In this document: positions 43,010 to 52,574 of the stretch, piece by piece
Position numbering within the stretch: the stretch's first letter is position 1
How the letters are laid out: every line of letters begins with the position of its first letter
Source of the DNA: Halobacillus campisalis
Lineage (GTDB): Bacteria; Bacillota; Bacilli; Bacillales; Halobacillaceae
Assembly: GCF_030345335.1 (NCBI RefSeq)
Contig: NZ_JAPVRC010000009.1
Span: 1-64,000, forward strand
Direction of reading: 5' to 3'
DNA length: 64,000 nucleotides
The notes under the pieces: generated by a model
Seen by the model: the letters and a program-made list of their open reading frames with translations, nothing else
Databases searched by the model: none
What the model was told of the DNA's origin: nothing
Position numbers and translations under genes: made by a program

Positions 43010-44362
43010 TTATTTGATGGAAAATTCTTCGCGTTCTAATAAATCTTCAGGGATTTCTCCAATTTTATCCTGGTGGAAATAATCTCTGATCACTCCATCA
43101 TGGAGATAGTTCGCAATGGCTACTATAGACATCCCTTGATCCAAAGCGAGATAGGCTTCTGTCACCTCACCGGTTTCCACGTTCACAGAGTCCAGAAAAC
43201 CGTATTTTCCATAGGCATCATAGCTTTTTAATGTTTGAATGTTTTCAAACACTTCCATCGGTGCATATTCCAATGCTAAGAAAGTAGCGTGCGGGGTCAC
43301 GGTCCCGTCTGACTCGTAACCTTCATGTCCAAGTGGAGTTGCACCAAATTCTTTGTAGTCATCCGGTGTAGCAGCTGGAGACATCCCCCACGCCTCGTAC
43401 CCCTGTTCTTCTGCATATTCAATTTGTATATCAACATGGCGCTGGTTGTTTAAACCAAGCGCATCTTGCCCGAGTTCTTTTTCTTTCATAACGAGCTGGG
43501 GCATGAGGGCTTCAAACATACTGCCGCCCCAGCTTGGAACGAATTTCTGGTCATTGTACGTATAATGACCTTCAAACACTTCGATGCCATCATAAGTTTC
43601 TGTGTAGCCCTCAGGTATTTGAGATTGCCAGTCCCATTCAGGCGGCATAGTACGTTCCATTTCCCACCAGTGAGTTTTCGGAACATCACCTTTACCGATG
43701 GACAAGTAGCTCGCGACACGTGGTTCCGTGTAAAGAGCACCGTAGTGGTGGTCGGTCACACTCTCCACTTCGACATCATATCCTCCGTACATCTGTCCGA
43801 CTTCTGGATCGTACAGGGTAGAGTAGTCCATAGCATCGACCAGTTCACTCGTTTGCTCGTTAAGTTGCGGGTACGCTTGTCCAGCAACTATAAGGCCGGC
43901 GGATAACCATCCGTTATCGACTGTGGATATGAATTGGCCCCAATCAGTCATAAGAGAGCCGTCATCTGTGTAATACCAGTTATAGTAAAGGCCATTCCAT
44001 TTTTCCATATCTTCTAATGTATGTAAGGTTGTTTGTATTTTAGATATCGCCTCATCTTCAGAAAGGGTACCTGATTCTTCAGCTGCGATTGTACTCATGA
44101 AGTACATCCCAATATTAGTCGGGGACGTATGTTTCTGCGGGTCAATATCTCCACCATCTGTTCTTACCGCATCATATGTCAATCCTGTATCTTGATCGGT
44201 GAAATCTTCAAAATAAGTATAGGTTTTCTTGGAGATGGCTTCTAACTGTTTGGAAAGTGCCACCTTTTTGCCTTTATCAGAAGGGTGGGCCAGGGAAGTG
44301 GATGGAAATGCAGAGCTGAGCAGAAAAGCAAAGACAAGTATAAAGTAAAAAGCTTTCTTCAA
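43010..44362 (-). CDS. Secreted glucoamylase-like / DUF3131 glycoside hydrolase-type protein
   Basis: 450 residues. A cleavable signal peptide (about 1-25, ending SLAHP) marks it as secreted. The alpha/alpha-barrel pattern of the DUF3131/glucoamylase-like family is seen: TGLTYDAVRTDGG (about 59-71), TSPTNIGMYFMS (about 79-90), WNGLYYNWYYTDDG (about 121-134), STVDNGWLSAGL (about 145-156), FVPSWGGSMFEALMP (about 275-289) and AWGMSPAATPD (about 326-336). Relatives include endo-beta-1,2-glucanases (GH144), but the sugar target is not decidable. A LacI-type operator palindrome lies upstream at 44579-44591. Confidence 0.8.
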   Translation of the reverse strand: MKKAFYFILVFAFLLSSAFPSTSLAHPSDKGKKVALSKQLEAISKKTYTYFEDFTDQDTGLTYDAVRTDGGDIDPQKHTSPTNIGMYFMSTIAAEESGTLSEDEAISKIQTTLHTLEDMEKWNGLYYNWYYTDDGSLMTDWGQFISTVDNGWLSAGLIVAGQAYPQLNEQTSELVDAMDYSTLYDPEVGQMYGGYDVEVESVTDHHYGALYTEPRVASYLSIGKGDVPKTHWWEMERTMPPEWDWQSQIPEGYTETYDGIEVFEGHYTYNDQKFVPSWGGSMFEALMPQLVMKEKELGQDALGLNNQRHVDIQIEYAEEQGYEAWGMSPAATPDDYKEFGATPLGHEGYESDGTVTPHATFLALEYAPMEVFENIQTLKSYDAYGKYGFLDSVNVETGEVTEAYLALDQGMSIVAIANYLHDGVIRDYFHQDKIGEIPEDLLEREEFSIK

Positions 44363-44384
44363 AATAACACTCCTTTTTTAAATG

Positions 44385-44413
44385 AGCTAAGTTAAATGCT
44401 GTTGTTGATTTTT
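44385..44413 (+). repeat. Solo terminal motif of the composite repeats
   Basis: GAGCTAAGTTAAATGCTGTTGTTGATTTTT matches the motif at 12534-12561. It stands just upstream of the glucoamylase-like gene, without the rest of the repeat. Confidence 0.55.
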
Positions 44414-44578
44414 CATCCCCCTAATTTAAGAGAAGGAAAGGGCGAAGATGAACAACTCACTATGTCTAATTGGGTAGAGAGAAGCACCCATCCACTCTTA
44501 GCGCCAGCAATGAAGACGGTATTTCAGAATAGGATTTTGAAAAATCAACACATAGATTTAATATAGCTTTTGAATTAG

Positions 44579-44591
44579 TGAAACGTTTCGA
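44579..44591. promoter_or_regulatory. LacI-family-type operator palindrome
   Basis: TGAAACGTTTCGA contains the perfect palindrome GAAACGTTTC with a central CG, typical of LacI/CcpA-family operators, though the outer bases do not fit a cre site well. It is about 220 bases upstream of the secreted glycosidase-like gene. Confidence 0.5.
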
Positions 44592-44840
44592 TTACAAGTA
44601 TACATCAAATAAATGTAAGCGCAATCATATAAAGGGTAAAGTTCTGAATTTTTAAAAAATGATTAAAAAGTAATGGTTCCAATGAATTCAAGATTAAAAA
44701 TCAAATTTAAATAAGGAGAAATTGGGTGAGAGTACCGCAAGACTTCTTCCGCCGGGGAAGTACTTTCGATTTCACTTTTGGTAAAAAGGGTGAAGGGGTG
44801 GCTCTAAAAAAGTAAGCAGGGAAATAGAGTGCTTGGGCAC

Positions 44841-44878
44841 TAAAAAATCCGCTCTCTTTAATTAAGAGAACGGATTAG
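44841..44878 (-). terminator. Terminator of brxA
   Basis: On the minus strand TCCGTTCTCTT and AAGAGAGCGGA pair around AATTA and are followed by TTTTTTA. Confidence 0.8.
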
Positions 44879-44886
44879 TGAGTGAA

Positions 44887-45315
44887 TCAGCAGTATTGCT
44901 GATAAGCATTGGTCAAGTTTTCTACGATTTCTTCTACGTCATGATCTTCAATTTCTTCACGAGGTATGAAATGGACAACTTGCCCATTCTTTAGTAAAGC
45001 CATAGATGGAGAAGAAGGTTCATAGCCTTCAAAATAATCTCTCATGCGGCTTGTCGCTTCACGATCCTGGCCGGCGAATACGGTAACGAGCTGATCAGGT
45101 TTTTTCTCGAAAGCCAGTGATTCTCTTGCGGAAGGACGGGCTAAACCTGCTGCACATCCGCACACAGAGTTCACTACGACTAAAGCCGTACCTTCTGTTG
45201 AGCCGATAAATTCATCGACTTCCTCTGGTGTCGTCAATTCGTTGAATCCTGCCTTTGTCAATTCTTCACGCATGGGCTGTGAAACTTCTTTCATATAGGC
45301 TTCATATGGGTTCAT
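44887..45315 (-). CDS. brxA: Bacilliredoxin BrxA (YphP)
   Basis: 142 residues, the usual length. VVNSVCGCAAGLARP (about 47-61) carries the CGC active site that removes bacillithiol from modified proteins. FAGQDREAT (about 79-87) and SPSMALLKNGQVVHFIPREEIE (about 100-121) match BrxA more closely than BrxB (YqiW). Cytosolic. It lies just downstream of the CvfC gene, with 15 bases between them, an arrangement also seen in Bacillus subtilis (ypgR-yphP), so they form one operon. Confidence 0.92.
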   Translation of the reverse strand: MNPYEAYMKEVSQPMREELTKAGFNELTTPEEVDEFIGSTEGTALVVVNSVCGCAAGLARPSARESLAFEKKPDQLVTVFAGQDREATSRMRDYFEGYEPSSPSMALLKNGQVVHFIPREEIEDHDVEEIVENLTNAYQQYC

Positions 45316-45330
45316 GGATAAAACCTCCTG

Positions 45331-46467
45331 TTATTTTTGTTTGGCTGCCTGGGTCATCTGATGCCAGACGGAACCTTTCGCTTCTTCGCCGCCTTCAATT
45401 CGTTCAATTGCCATATTGATTTGCAGGCGTACTTCAAATTCGGGATCATTGCTGGCCTCTTTTAAAGCGGAGAGTGCTGTTTCATCTCCTAGTTCATAAA
45501 GAAACATAGCTGCTCTCCAGCGAACGAGACGGTTCGGATCTTTTAACGTCTCAATTACGTGAGGCATCGCCTCTTTGAATCCAAGATCGGACAAACAATC
45601 ACCCGCTGTTCTGCGGACAGTGACCGTTTTATCATCGAGGGCTTTGTACAAGTATGGCAAAACCTCCGGCTCTTCAATCATGCCCAGGTACGCCGTAGCT
45701 AATCGGCGGATCGATGCTTTATCGTCACTTAGCGCTTTATCAAGGACCGGTAAATCCTCAGGGGTTGGGTCCATACGATCAAGCGCAGCATATCTCACTT
45801 TCCAATCCGGATCATCCAAGGTTTCTAGAGAAACCTTGGGAGCGCTGGGTTCTTCCTGTGCTTTATTCTCTTGATCAAACGCTTGTTCAACAAGCTGATC
45901 TAATCTTGAAGGCTCATAACTAGCGGAAAGTTCTTCTTTTACCTGTTCACCGATGTCATTGACATCTCCATACCGCGGACTCTGCTCCACCCATTTTCGT
46001 TCCATAATCATATTAGGGGAAGCAGGAGCAGCTTTCATAGCGGCTTCCGTGAAACGTTCAGGCAAGCCGACACGCTTCTCTTCCTCACCTTCTTCAAGCT
46101 TCACCTGCATCGGTATGTTTTTGAACATTTGAATAAACACTTTCACTTCACCAAATGCTTCGTTTTCCTCGGATTTTCCTTCAGATCCGGGTTGGGCCTC
46201 AGCTTCTTCTGATCCAAACACTTCACGTACTGCAGGAAGGATCTCTTCCCATGGTACCTTAGCTTTCCGTTCTAAAGCAATAAAATCGGCTACATGGTAA
46301 AGGCCTTTCACCCCTTCTATTTTAAAAAGGTCGGTGACAAACTCAGGTGCTTCGTCCAGCTTGTCTCCTTGTTTATAATTTCTGCTTTCTCCACTTGGGA
46401 GTTCTTCGTTCACATTTATTTTCATAGAGTGAGGACTCGGTGTCGGTTCTATCGACGTAATTTTCAT
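45331..46467 (-). CDS. cvfC: CvfC/YpgR conserved virulence factor C family protein
   Basis: 378 residues. N-terminal NFU-like domain (about 1-90) with TPSPHSMKINVN, as in YpgR; a middle acidic linker with a C-terminal part of the first domain (about 110-160); then HEAT-like repeats (about 210-365): DPDWKVRYAALDRM, DDKASIRRLATAYLG, DDKTVTVRRTAGDCL and DPNRLVRWRAAMFLY. Known from Staphylococcus as a regulator of virulence; it may act in thiol or Fe-S related protein interactions, which is inference. It precedes brxA in one transcript. Confidence 0.88.
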   Translation of the reverse strand: MKITSIEPTPSPHSMKINVNEELPSGESRNYKQGDKLDEAPEFVTDLFKIEGVKGLYHVADFIALERKAKVPWEEILPAVREVFGSEEAEAQPGSEGKSEENEAFGEVKVFIQMFKNIPMQVKLEEGEEEKRVGLPERFTEAAMKAAPASPNMIMERKWVEQSPRYGDVNDIGEQVKEELSASYEPSRLDQLVEQAFDQENKAQEEPSAPKVSLETLDDPDWKVRYAALDRMDPTPEDLPVLDKALSDDKASIRRLATAYLGMIEEPEVLPYLYKALDDKTVTVRRTAGDCLSDLGFKEAMPHVIETLKDPNRLVRWRAAMFLYELGDETALSALKEASNDPEFEVRLQINMAIERIEGGEEAKGSVWHQMTQAAKQK

Positions 46468-46631
46468 GTGTAGTTCCTCCCTGACTTCTGGTTTTAATTA
46501 TAATTTTATCAAAATAATCTTCTGACTTCCATTATGCCGGTAATTGGTAAAATATAGGTTGAATTCAAACTAAATTATATGTAGTGTTACATTTAAAGTA
46601 GGTAGTAGGTCATGAGGGGCGGGGGTACTAT

Positions 46632-49600
46632 ATGAGTGGTCAATCTAATCATGAGAAAAAAGATGTGTTTCATGAGGAATTACGTCACCTTAGAGATGGC
46701 TATTACATAACGGAGAATGAATATAAAAACATAATAAACGCTCACGATAACTATTTGGAAGCTCAGGCTTCAGCCGCAGAGTATGAGGCAGGCAGTGATT
46801 TCGTGGAAAAAGAGGATCGAATCTTTAAAAAGGATACGTCGGCAGAGCCGGAAAAACCGGAGAAGAAACCGAAGAAAAAGCTGAGCAAAGAACAACTGAG
46901 AGAGCGTAACATCACGTGGTCTCTTATTTTAGGGGTCATCCTGCTGCTGATCAGCGGGCTCGTAGTTGCCACAAGCCAATGGGAACAGATGGGCTCTGGT
47001 TTAAAAGTCTTTTCCATTTTCTTTGTCTCCTTATTCTTTTTAGGGTTAAGCTTTCTATGCAGAAAATATTTGAAAATTGAACAGACGGCTTTTGCTTTTT
47101 TAACGTTAGGCAGTTTACTGATTCCTATCGCCGTATTAGCGATCGGATATTTTGAGTTATGGGGAAGCTATCTATCATTCGATGGGGAAGGCAGGTACAT
47201 ACTTGGGCTGCTTGGTGCTCTCATCCCCCTGCCTCTTTATGTTAGAAATGCTTTTCAGCACCAATCCAGACTCTTCGTTTGGATCGCTTTAATTTTTCTA
47301 TCGTTATCCGCGGGATTTGGTTTTGGAGCTTTACAGGTTCGTGTAGATGCTTTTTATTTACTTGTTATGTTGTTTAATGCTGGTCTGATCTTTTTGTATC
47401 AGAAGGTTAAACATATTGATCGTTTCGTACTGTTTACAAAAGAGCTGCCTATCTATGTTCAGGCGAATATTATCTTATCCACTTTACTCATGCTCGTTTT
47501 ATTCGAGAGTGAAGTCTTTTACAGCTTTAATCTATTCCTGACGGCAGGGTTATATTTGGCTATGGTTTTTGTATATCAGACGAAAGAATATCAATTTGTA
47601 TTTTCTGCTTTACTCGCCTATGGTCTTTATCAGCTTGTGGAGAACACTGGAATGGCTGCCGTCGACACCATTGTGTACGCCTGCGCAGGATTATTCTATG
47701 TAGGGTTCGCGTATGCAAGTCGAAAGCACCATTTCATGAGAACCGCTTTTCTCTATACGAGTGGTGTAGTGTCCTTTTTAGCTTTTCTTTACATTAGTTA
47801 CGAAGGTATCACGTTACATGCAGAGGATGGCAGCGTTCTGTTGTTTCTTGCTTATCTCATTATGGCCATCAATTACGGTGCACTTGCGTATCTTGTAAAG
47901 CAGCTGGTTTTTCAATATTTAGCCCCTGTTTTTGTATTTGCTGCTGCCTGGCAAATCTGGCTGCTGGGAGATCCGCTCTCTCTGCATCTGGAGATGTTCA
48001 TGTTTATTATAGGGGTGCTTATACTCATATATCCTGGGCTGTTTGCCGTTCATAGGCTGCTTCAACCGGTAAAAGACAGCAGCTTTAATACTGCTGCAGC
48101 CGTGATCGGGGTAAGTCTATATTTTAGTGTATTGAATAATAGATTCGGGGAAGCGGCTGTTATTTTGTTCGTCGTAGGCCTTCTTTCCTTTGTGATCGCA
48201 AGACAAACACGGACGAAGGAAATACGGGAAACGGCTATATGGGTCCACCCTGTAAGCTGGTTATTGTCCTCCCTAATGCTTTTTTTGTATATGAACGAAT
48301 ATGTAGCAAACTTACCGGACTTCTATAAGGAGTCTCCCCATTTTGCTTTGAGCGGGGCTGCGCTGCTTGGGATCAGCGAAATCTATAGAAAGTTGAAGCG
48401 AATCGAGTTTTCACGTTCTTCTTTTTATGTAGGACAATCAAGCTTTATCCTTGCGCTGATTCTTATCCTCTATGGAGGTGCCGGGTCCGATATCGGTCTT
48501 ACTCTGATTTTATTTATAGGCATAGGAGTACTAACATGGCTCGTCCTTTACACAGGTATAAATCATCTGTGGATTTTACCCGCTTTGCTCGTACTGTCAT
48601 GGTATAGTTCTCTCCTTCTTATTTTTCCGTTCGAAGAATTCTCAAGCGCGGTCAATTTCCTGATGTTTGCACCCTTATGGCTTATGATGATCAGCGAGTA
48701 TGCATCAAAAAGGTGGACTGAGTTGAAACCTTACTTTTTCTGGTTGGCTCATGCTGTACTTATACCTTTGACCGCTGTCGTCCTATTAGACCAAACTTTA
48801 CAAAAAAGTCTGCACCCCATGCTTCTTATTATACCGTTGATGTTATATGCGTTCAGCACTCTCAGTCGGCATAAAGAGTGGCAGGTGAAGACATTTTTAT
48901 ATGCTGCAATGGGGGTCGTGTTCGCTTTGACAGCGACTGTACCTGGTTTCTACAATTGGCTGCCCGGTGTTCCTGCTGCTTACGCATGGCTGTCGGCAAG
49001 CATTATGTTTACGGCTGCCTGGGTGTTCATTCCGTGGGGATGGAAGCGGAGGGCTGATTGGTTTATTATCCCTTTTTCAATCATAGGTTTACTCAGTCTG
49101 ATTCATCATGGAAATCTTCTGCTTTATGAAATGGTTCCTATTCTTTTTTACATTGTTCTTATTTGTTTATTTATAGAACGCAGGGAGTGGTCGGTATTCA
49201 GCCTCGTTCCTCTCGCTCTTTCTTTGGCTCTTTGGGAACAGTACAGAGGAATATTAAGTGCTGGTTGGATGATGTTGATTCTTGTGATGTCTTTTTCGCT
49301 GCTGCTGGCTATAGGTCATCGCAGGTTCAAACGATTAATACCCGTAAATAACCAATCATTAGTGATGGATAGCTATTCTTGGACGGCTTTTATCTACATT
49401 CCTTATCTGACGACCTTCTTACAGTGGGAAAGTATCATCTGGTTGAAAATTGTTCCTCCTGTCCTGCTTGGTCTATGGTTCCTCCTGAACCGGAACAGGG
49501 TGCAGGAAAATTACATGACACGTGTGTTTGAGACACTTGGCATACTTAGTTTCTATGCTGCATACCTGTTGATCGTGAACGATTACAGACAACAGATACC

Positions 49601-50054
49601 AGACCTCGTTTATGCGGAGCTGCAGGTGCTGCCGTTGATCGGAGTTTTAGCTATCATACGTAAGTATACATGGAAGCACCATAACAGGATTATGAACCAA
49701 ATCCAGCTTGCTCTTTTGCTTTTTATTGCTGCCTATCTAGTAGTTGATGCCATACGCAGTCATACGATTTGGGATGCATGGATGATTGGTGGATTATCTT
49801 TAGTATCGATGATTATCGGGATGCAGCTGAGGATAAAAGCATACTTTTTTGTGGGAATGGGAGTCCTTATCTTTAATGTCATTTATCAGACGAGGCCTTA
49901 CTGGGGAAATATGCCGTGGTGGGCGTACTTGCTTGTTGCTGGATTCCTGCTGATTGGTGTGGCCAGCTACAACGAATGGCAGAAGCAGCAGAAGCACAAT
50001 CCGGTGGGAAGAAAGATGAAACAGCTGTGGAGGACTCTAAAAGATTGGAATTAA
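46632..50054 (+). CDS. Very large polytopic membrane protein (SCO7613/DUF2157-like)
   Basis: 1140 residues. The first 90 residues are soluble and charged, with a Lys/Pro-rich linker (KPEKKPKKKLSKEQL) just before the first helix. The remainder is hydrophobic, with about 25-30 transmembrane segments separated by short loops; it has no large extracellular domain. The N-terminal part resembles DUF2157-type membrane proteins and the whole resembles SCO7613 C-terminal-like proteins of Bacillaceae. The function is unknown. The start ATG follows GGGGCGGGGG-like sequence. It is read in the direction of the ABC transporter that starts 77 bases later. Confidence 0.75.
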   Translation: MSGQSNHEKKDVFHEELRHLRDGYYITENEYKNIINAHDNYLEAQASAAEYEAGSDFVEKEDRIFKKDTSAEPEKPEKKPKKKLSKEQLRERNITWSLILGVILLLISGLVVATSQWEQMGSGLKVFSIFFVSLFFLGLSFLCRKYLKIEQTAFAFLTLGSLLIPIAVLAIGYFELWGSYLSFDGEGRYILGLLGALIPLPLYVRNAFQHQSRLFVWIALIFLSLSAGFGFGALQVRVDAFYLLVMLFNAGLIFLYQKVKHIDRFVLFTKELPIYVQANIILSTLLMLVLFESEVFYSFNLFLTAGLYLAMVFVYQTKEYQFVFSALLAYGLYQLVENTGMAAVDTIVYACAGLFYVGFAYASRKHHFMRTAFLYTSGVVSFLAFLYISYEGITLHAEDGSVLLFLAYLIMAINYGALAYLVKQLVFQYLAPVFVFAAAWQIWLLGDPLSLHLEMFMFIIGVLILIYPGLFAVHRLLQPVKDSSFNTAAAVIGVSLYFSVLNNRFGEAAVILFVVGLLSFVIARQTRTKEIRETAIWVHPVSWLLSSLMLFLYMNEYVANLPDFYKESPHFALSGAALLGISEIYRKLKRIEFSRSSFYVGQSSFILALILILYGGAGSDIGLTLILFIGIGVLTWLVLYTGINHLWILPALLVLSWYSSLLLIFPFEEFSSAVNFLMFAPLWLMMISEYASKRWTELKPYFFWLAHAVLIPLTAVVLLDQTLQKSLHPMLLIIPLMLYAFSTLSRHKEWQVKTFLYAAMGVVFALTATVPGFYNWLPGVPAAYAWLSASIMFTAAWVFIPWGWKRRADWFIIPFSIIGLLSLIHHGNLLLYEMVPILFYIVLICLFIERREWSVFSLVPLALSLALWEQYRGILSAGWMMLILVMSFSLLLAIGHRRFKRLIPVNNQSLVMDSYSWTAFIYIPYLTTFLQWESIIWLKIVPPVLLGLWFLLNRNRVQENYMTRVFETLGILSFYAAYLLIVNDYRQQIPDLVYAELQVLPLIGVLAIIRKYTWKHHNRIMNQIQLALLLFIAAYLVVDAIRSHTIWDAWMIGGLSLVSMIIGMQLRIKAYFFVGMGVLIFNVIYQTRPYWGNMPWWAYLLVAGFLLIGVASYNEWQKQQKHNPVGRKMKQLWRTLKDWN

Positions 50055-50130
50055 TAAAGAAAATGAAACTCATCCGCAGCTGATTCGTAGATAGTAAGGT
50101 GAATTGATAAAAAAGGAGGGACTTTAGAAA

Positions 50131-51051
50131 ATGTCGAAAGCTGTAATGCAGTTGAAAAACTTAAAGAAAACTATTAAAAATAAACCGATCATCAAGGGAC
50201 TGGACTTCGAAATCAATAGTGGAGAAGTATTCGGTTTCCTTGGTCCGAACGGAGCTGGAAAGACCACTACGATCCGTATGATGGTTGGTCTGATGAGTAT
50301 GACAGACGGTGATGTGATCATTAAAGGACATAGTGTTAAGAATGATTATAAGAAAGCTGTCCAGCACGTAGGAGGGATTGTTGAAAACCCTGAAATGTAT
50401 CCGTTTATGAGCGGGAGAAAAAACCTGATACATTATTCACGGATGGTCCCTGGAGTGACAAAAGAACGGATTGAAGAAGTCATCAAACTCGTCGGGTTAG
50501 AAAAAAGGGTGAACGATAAGGTATCGAAGTATTCCCTTGGCATGAGGCAGAGGTTAGGAATTGCTCAGGCGTTACTACATAAACCATCTATCTTAATACT
50601 GGATGAACCGACAAACGGCCTTGATCCTTCCGGTATCAGGGAAATCCGTGCGTATATAAGACGGCTGGCAGCAGAAGAAGGCGTGGCAGTCATCGTTTCC
50701 AGTCACATATTATCTGAAATGGAAATGATGTGTGATCGCATCGGAATCATTAAAAATGGAGAGCTTATCTCCATACAGTCTGTCAATGACGCGCTGCAGC
50801 AGTCTGAGAAAAAAGAAGTCAGCCTTGAAGCCGAGCCGATGGCAGAGGCGCAAACAATATTGAATGAAGTCATTGAAGGGGATGTGCAGCAAAACAAAGA
50901 TGCATTGACCTTTACGGTGACACGAGAAGAGATACCAGGCATTATTGCTCGTTTAGTGTCTCGGGAAATCGATGTCTATAGTGTCACCGTCACACGATCT
51001 ACTTTAGAAGATAAATTCCTGGATTTGATTGGAGAGGGAGCTATTGAGTAA
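50131..51051 (+). CDS. ABC-2-type transporter ATP-binding protein (BcrA-like)
   Basis: 306 residues. Walker A GPNGAGKTT (about 39-47), signature YSLGMRQRLGIAQ (about 135-147), Walker B SILILDEPTNGLDPSG (about 152-167) and the switch His in VSSHILSEM. The C-terminal 80 residues form a helper domain found in BcrA/YxlF-type ATPases. It drives the permease encoded next, whose start overlaps its stop. Such pairs export bacitracin-like peptides or lipids, or support sporulation; the substrate is unknown. Strong GGAGGGA ribosome site. Confidence 0.88.
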   Translation: MSKAVMQLKNLKKTIKNKPIIKGLDFEINSGEVFGFLGPNGAGKTTTIRMMVGLMSMTDGDVIIKGHSVKNDYKKAVQHVGGIVENPEMYPFMSGRKNLIHYSRMVPGVTKERIEEVIKLVGLEKRVNDKVSKYSLGMRQRLGIAQALLHKPSILILDEPTNGLDPSGIREIRAYIRRLAAEEGVAVIVSSHILSEMEMMCDRIGIIKNGELISIQSVNDALQQSEKKEVSLEAEPMAEAQTILNEVIEGDVQQNKDALTFTVTREEIPGIIARLVSREIDVYSVTVTRSTLEDKFLDLIGEGAIE

Positions 51052-52000
51052 TTTTATCCAATTAGTAAAAAATGAGCAGATGAAAATGTATGCGCAAATT
51101 TCCACATGGGTGATGCTGATCATATTAGCTGTGCTCGTGATAGGATTTGGAATTATTCTAAAAGTCGATGGAGGAATGACGCAGCAAGAAGCGCCTGCTG
51201 GTAATGAGTGGCGAGAAGCATTACAAGCAGAAAATGAGCAAATCGAGAGTGAAATGGAAGAAGGTTCTGGATTTGCTCCAATGAATGAGGAAACATTAGC
51301 AAAGAACCAATATCGTCTAGACAATGACATTGCTCCGAGCGGGTATAACGTATGGAACTTCGTGCAGGAAAATCGAACGAACGTGTCCATCATCAGCTTA
51401 CTGACGATCATAGTGGCTGCCAGTATTATTGCAAACGAATTTAAATGGGGTACAATAAAGTTATTGTTGATCCGACCTATTTCACGTTCGAAAATACTAG
51501 CGGCGAAATATACGTCGGTGTTAGTCTATGCTGCAACTATGCTGTTGCTGCTATATGTCTTATCCATCCTGACTGGGGCGGCTTTATTTGGAACAAATAA
51601 CTTTAACGAGCCTTTCCTGTTCATGAAGGATGGAGAAGTGCAGGAAGCCCCTATTTTTCAACATACTGCCTCTCAATATTTATTGAGTTCTGTTAATCTA
51701 TTCATGATGGCGACTTTTGCTTTCATGATTTCGGCAGTATTCAGAAATAGTGCTTTAGCAATCGGTGTAGCTATCTTTCTCATGCTGTCAGGAAATTCAA
51801 TTGTAGCTTTCTTTATGGATAAGGAATGGGCAAAATATATTTTATTTGCAAATACGAATTTAAATCAGTTCTTTACTGGGACACCTATGATCCCTGACCT
51901 TACCCTCGGTTTTTCAGTTAGTGTTCTAGCTGTATACTTGATTTTATTTCTTGGATTATCATGGCTGTTTTTTACAAAACGTGACGTAACAAATTCTTAG
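51044..52000 (+). CDS. ABC-2-type transporter permease
   Basis: About 318 residues from TTG 51044, which overlaps the ATPase stop (TTGAGTAA) and follows GGAGAGGGAG. Six hydrophobic helices: the first at about 18-36, then a soluble extracellular part (about 40-115), then five more from about 120. The motif ANEFKWGTIKLLLIRPISRSKIL (about 132-154) is the cytosolic coupling region of ABC-2 permeases. It works with the preceding ATPase. Confidence 0.85.
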   Translation: MSNFIQLVKNEQMKMYAQISTWVMLIILAVLVIGFGIILKVDGGMTQQEAPAGNEWREALQAENEQIESEMEEGSGFAPMNEETLAKNQYRLDNDIAPSGYNVWNFVQENRTNVSIISLLTIIVAASIIANEFKWGTIKLLLIRPISRSKILAAKYTSVLVYAATMLLLLYVLSILTGAALFGTNNFNEPFLFMKDGEVQEAPIFQHTASQYLLSSVNLFMMATFAFMISAVFRNSALAIGVAIFLMLSGNSIVAFFMDKEWAKYILFANTNLNQFFTGTPMIPDLTLGFSVSVLAVYLILFLGLSWLFFTKRDVTNS

Positions 52001-52019
52001 TAGAAAGGAAGTGGGACGT

Positions 52020-52469
52020 GTGAAACGAACAGTTGAAATAATATTTACAATCATTGGTGCTGTCTTTTATGGATTAGCCATAGGAATTGGAGCATTATTC
52101 GTGAATCTGGATTCCAATCCCCAAACGAGAGCAGAATTAGAAAGTATACTGGCTCAGGATCCTAACGTAGACCCTAACCAGATCTCTGTGGATCAGTTGA
52201 TCAATGGAGTGGCTACGGGAGCCTGGATCGTTATAGCCGCAGCTATACTGGCTATTGTCTTAGGAATTCTATCGATTGTTTTCCTTAAAGGTAATAAGAA
52301 ACCGAAAGCTGCAGGGATTATCCTCATTGTATCGGGTGTGCTTTTGACTTTCGGTACTTTTGGTTTAGGCTTGTTCGGAGGGGTGGCTTATCTTGTTGCT
52401 GGTATTGTAGCCCTGGTTAGAAAGCCGAAGCAGCCGGTCGTTGAACAAGAAACGAATGAGAGTTATTAG
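52020..52469 (+). CDS. DUF4064 small membrane protein
   Basis: About 149 residues from GTG 52020, which has AAAGGAA 9 bases upstream; GTG 52011 is too close. Three or four hydrophobic segments: about 7-24, 66-88 and 94-125. A soluble loop between the first two is acidic (DPNVDPNQISVDQL). It matches DUF4064. No function is known; it may be an accessory of the ABC transporter, since it follows within 20 bases and ends in the operon terminator. Confidence 0.78.
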   Translation: MKRTVEIIFTIIGAVFYGLAIGIGALFVNLDSNPQTRAELESILAQDPNVDPNQISVDQLINGVATGAWIVIAAAILAIVLGILSIVFLKGNKKPKAAGIILIVSGVLLTFGTFGLGLFGGVAYLVAGIVALVRKPKQPVVEQETNESY

Positions 52470-52477
52470 AACAGGAA

Positions 52478-52508
52478 GTACGAGCCGTTTTGGCTCGTGC
52501 TTTTTTCT
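52478..52508 (+). terminator. Terminator of the ABC/DUF4064 operon
   Basis: ACGAGCC and GGCTCGT pair around GTTTT and are followed by TTTTTTCTTT. Confidence 0.88.
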
Positions 52509-52574
52509 TTAGAAAAAGGCTAATTAATACAAACTCACTTTAGTGGAGGACTCGACTCAGTTTGAGATGTGTGG

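Larger units (their letters stand above)
44363..44886. other. Intergenic region with a solo terminal repeat and an operator-like palindrome
   Basis: Contains the terminal motif at 44385-44413, the LacI-type palindrome at 44579-44591 and the BrxA terminator at 44841-44878. The rest (for example 44640-44840) is AT-rich with no recognisable gene or RNA. TACCGCAAGACTTC near 44735 has a faint likeness to family A cores but is too degraded to call. Confidence 0.5.

Noticed and set aside
43466-43906. A 146-codon plus-strand frame opposite the glucoamylase-like gene
   Set aside because: Antisense shadow of a gene with a signal peptide, family motifs and a terminator.
44578-44592. CcpA catabolite site (cre)
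   Set aside because: The centre AAACGTTT fits, but the outer bases do not match TGWAANCGNTNWCA; it is called only a LacI-family-type palindrome.
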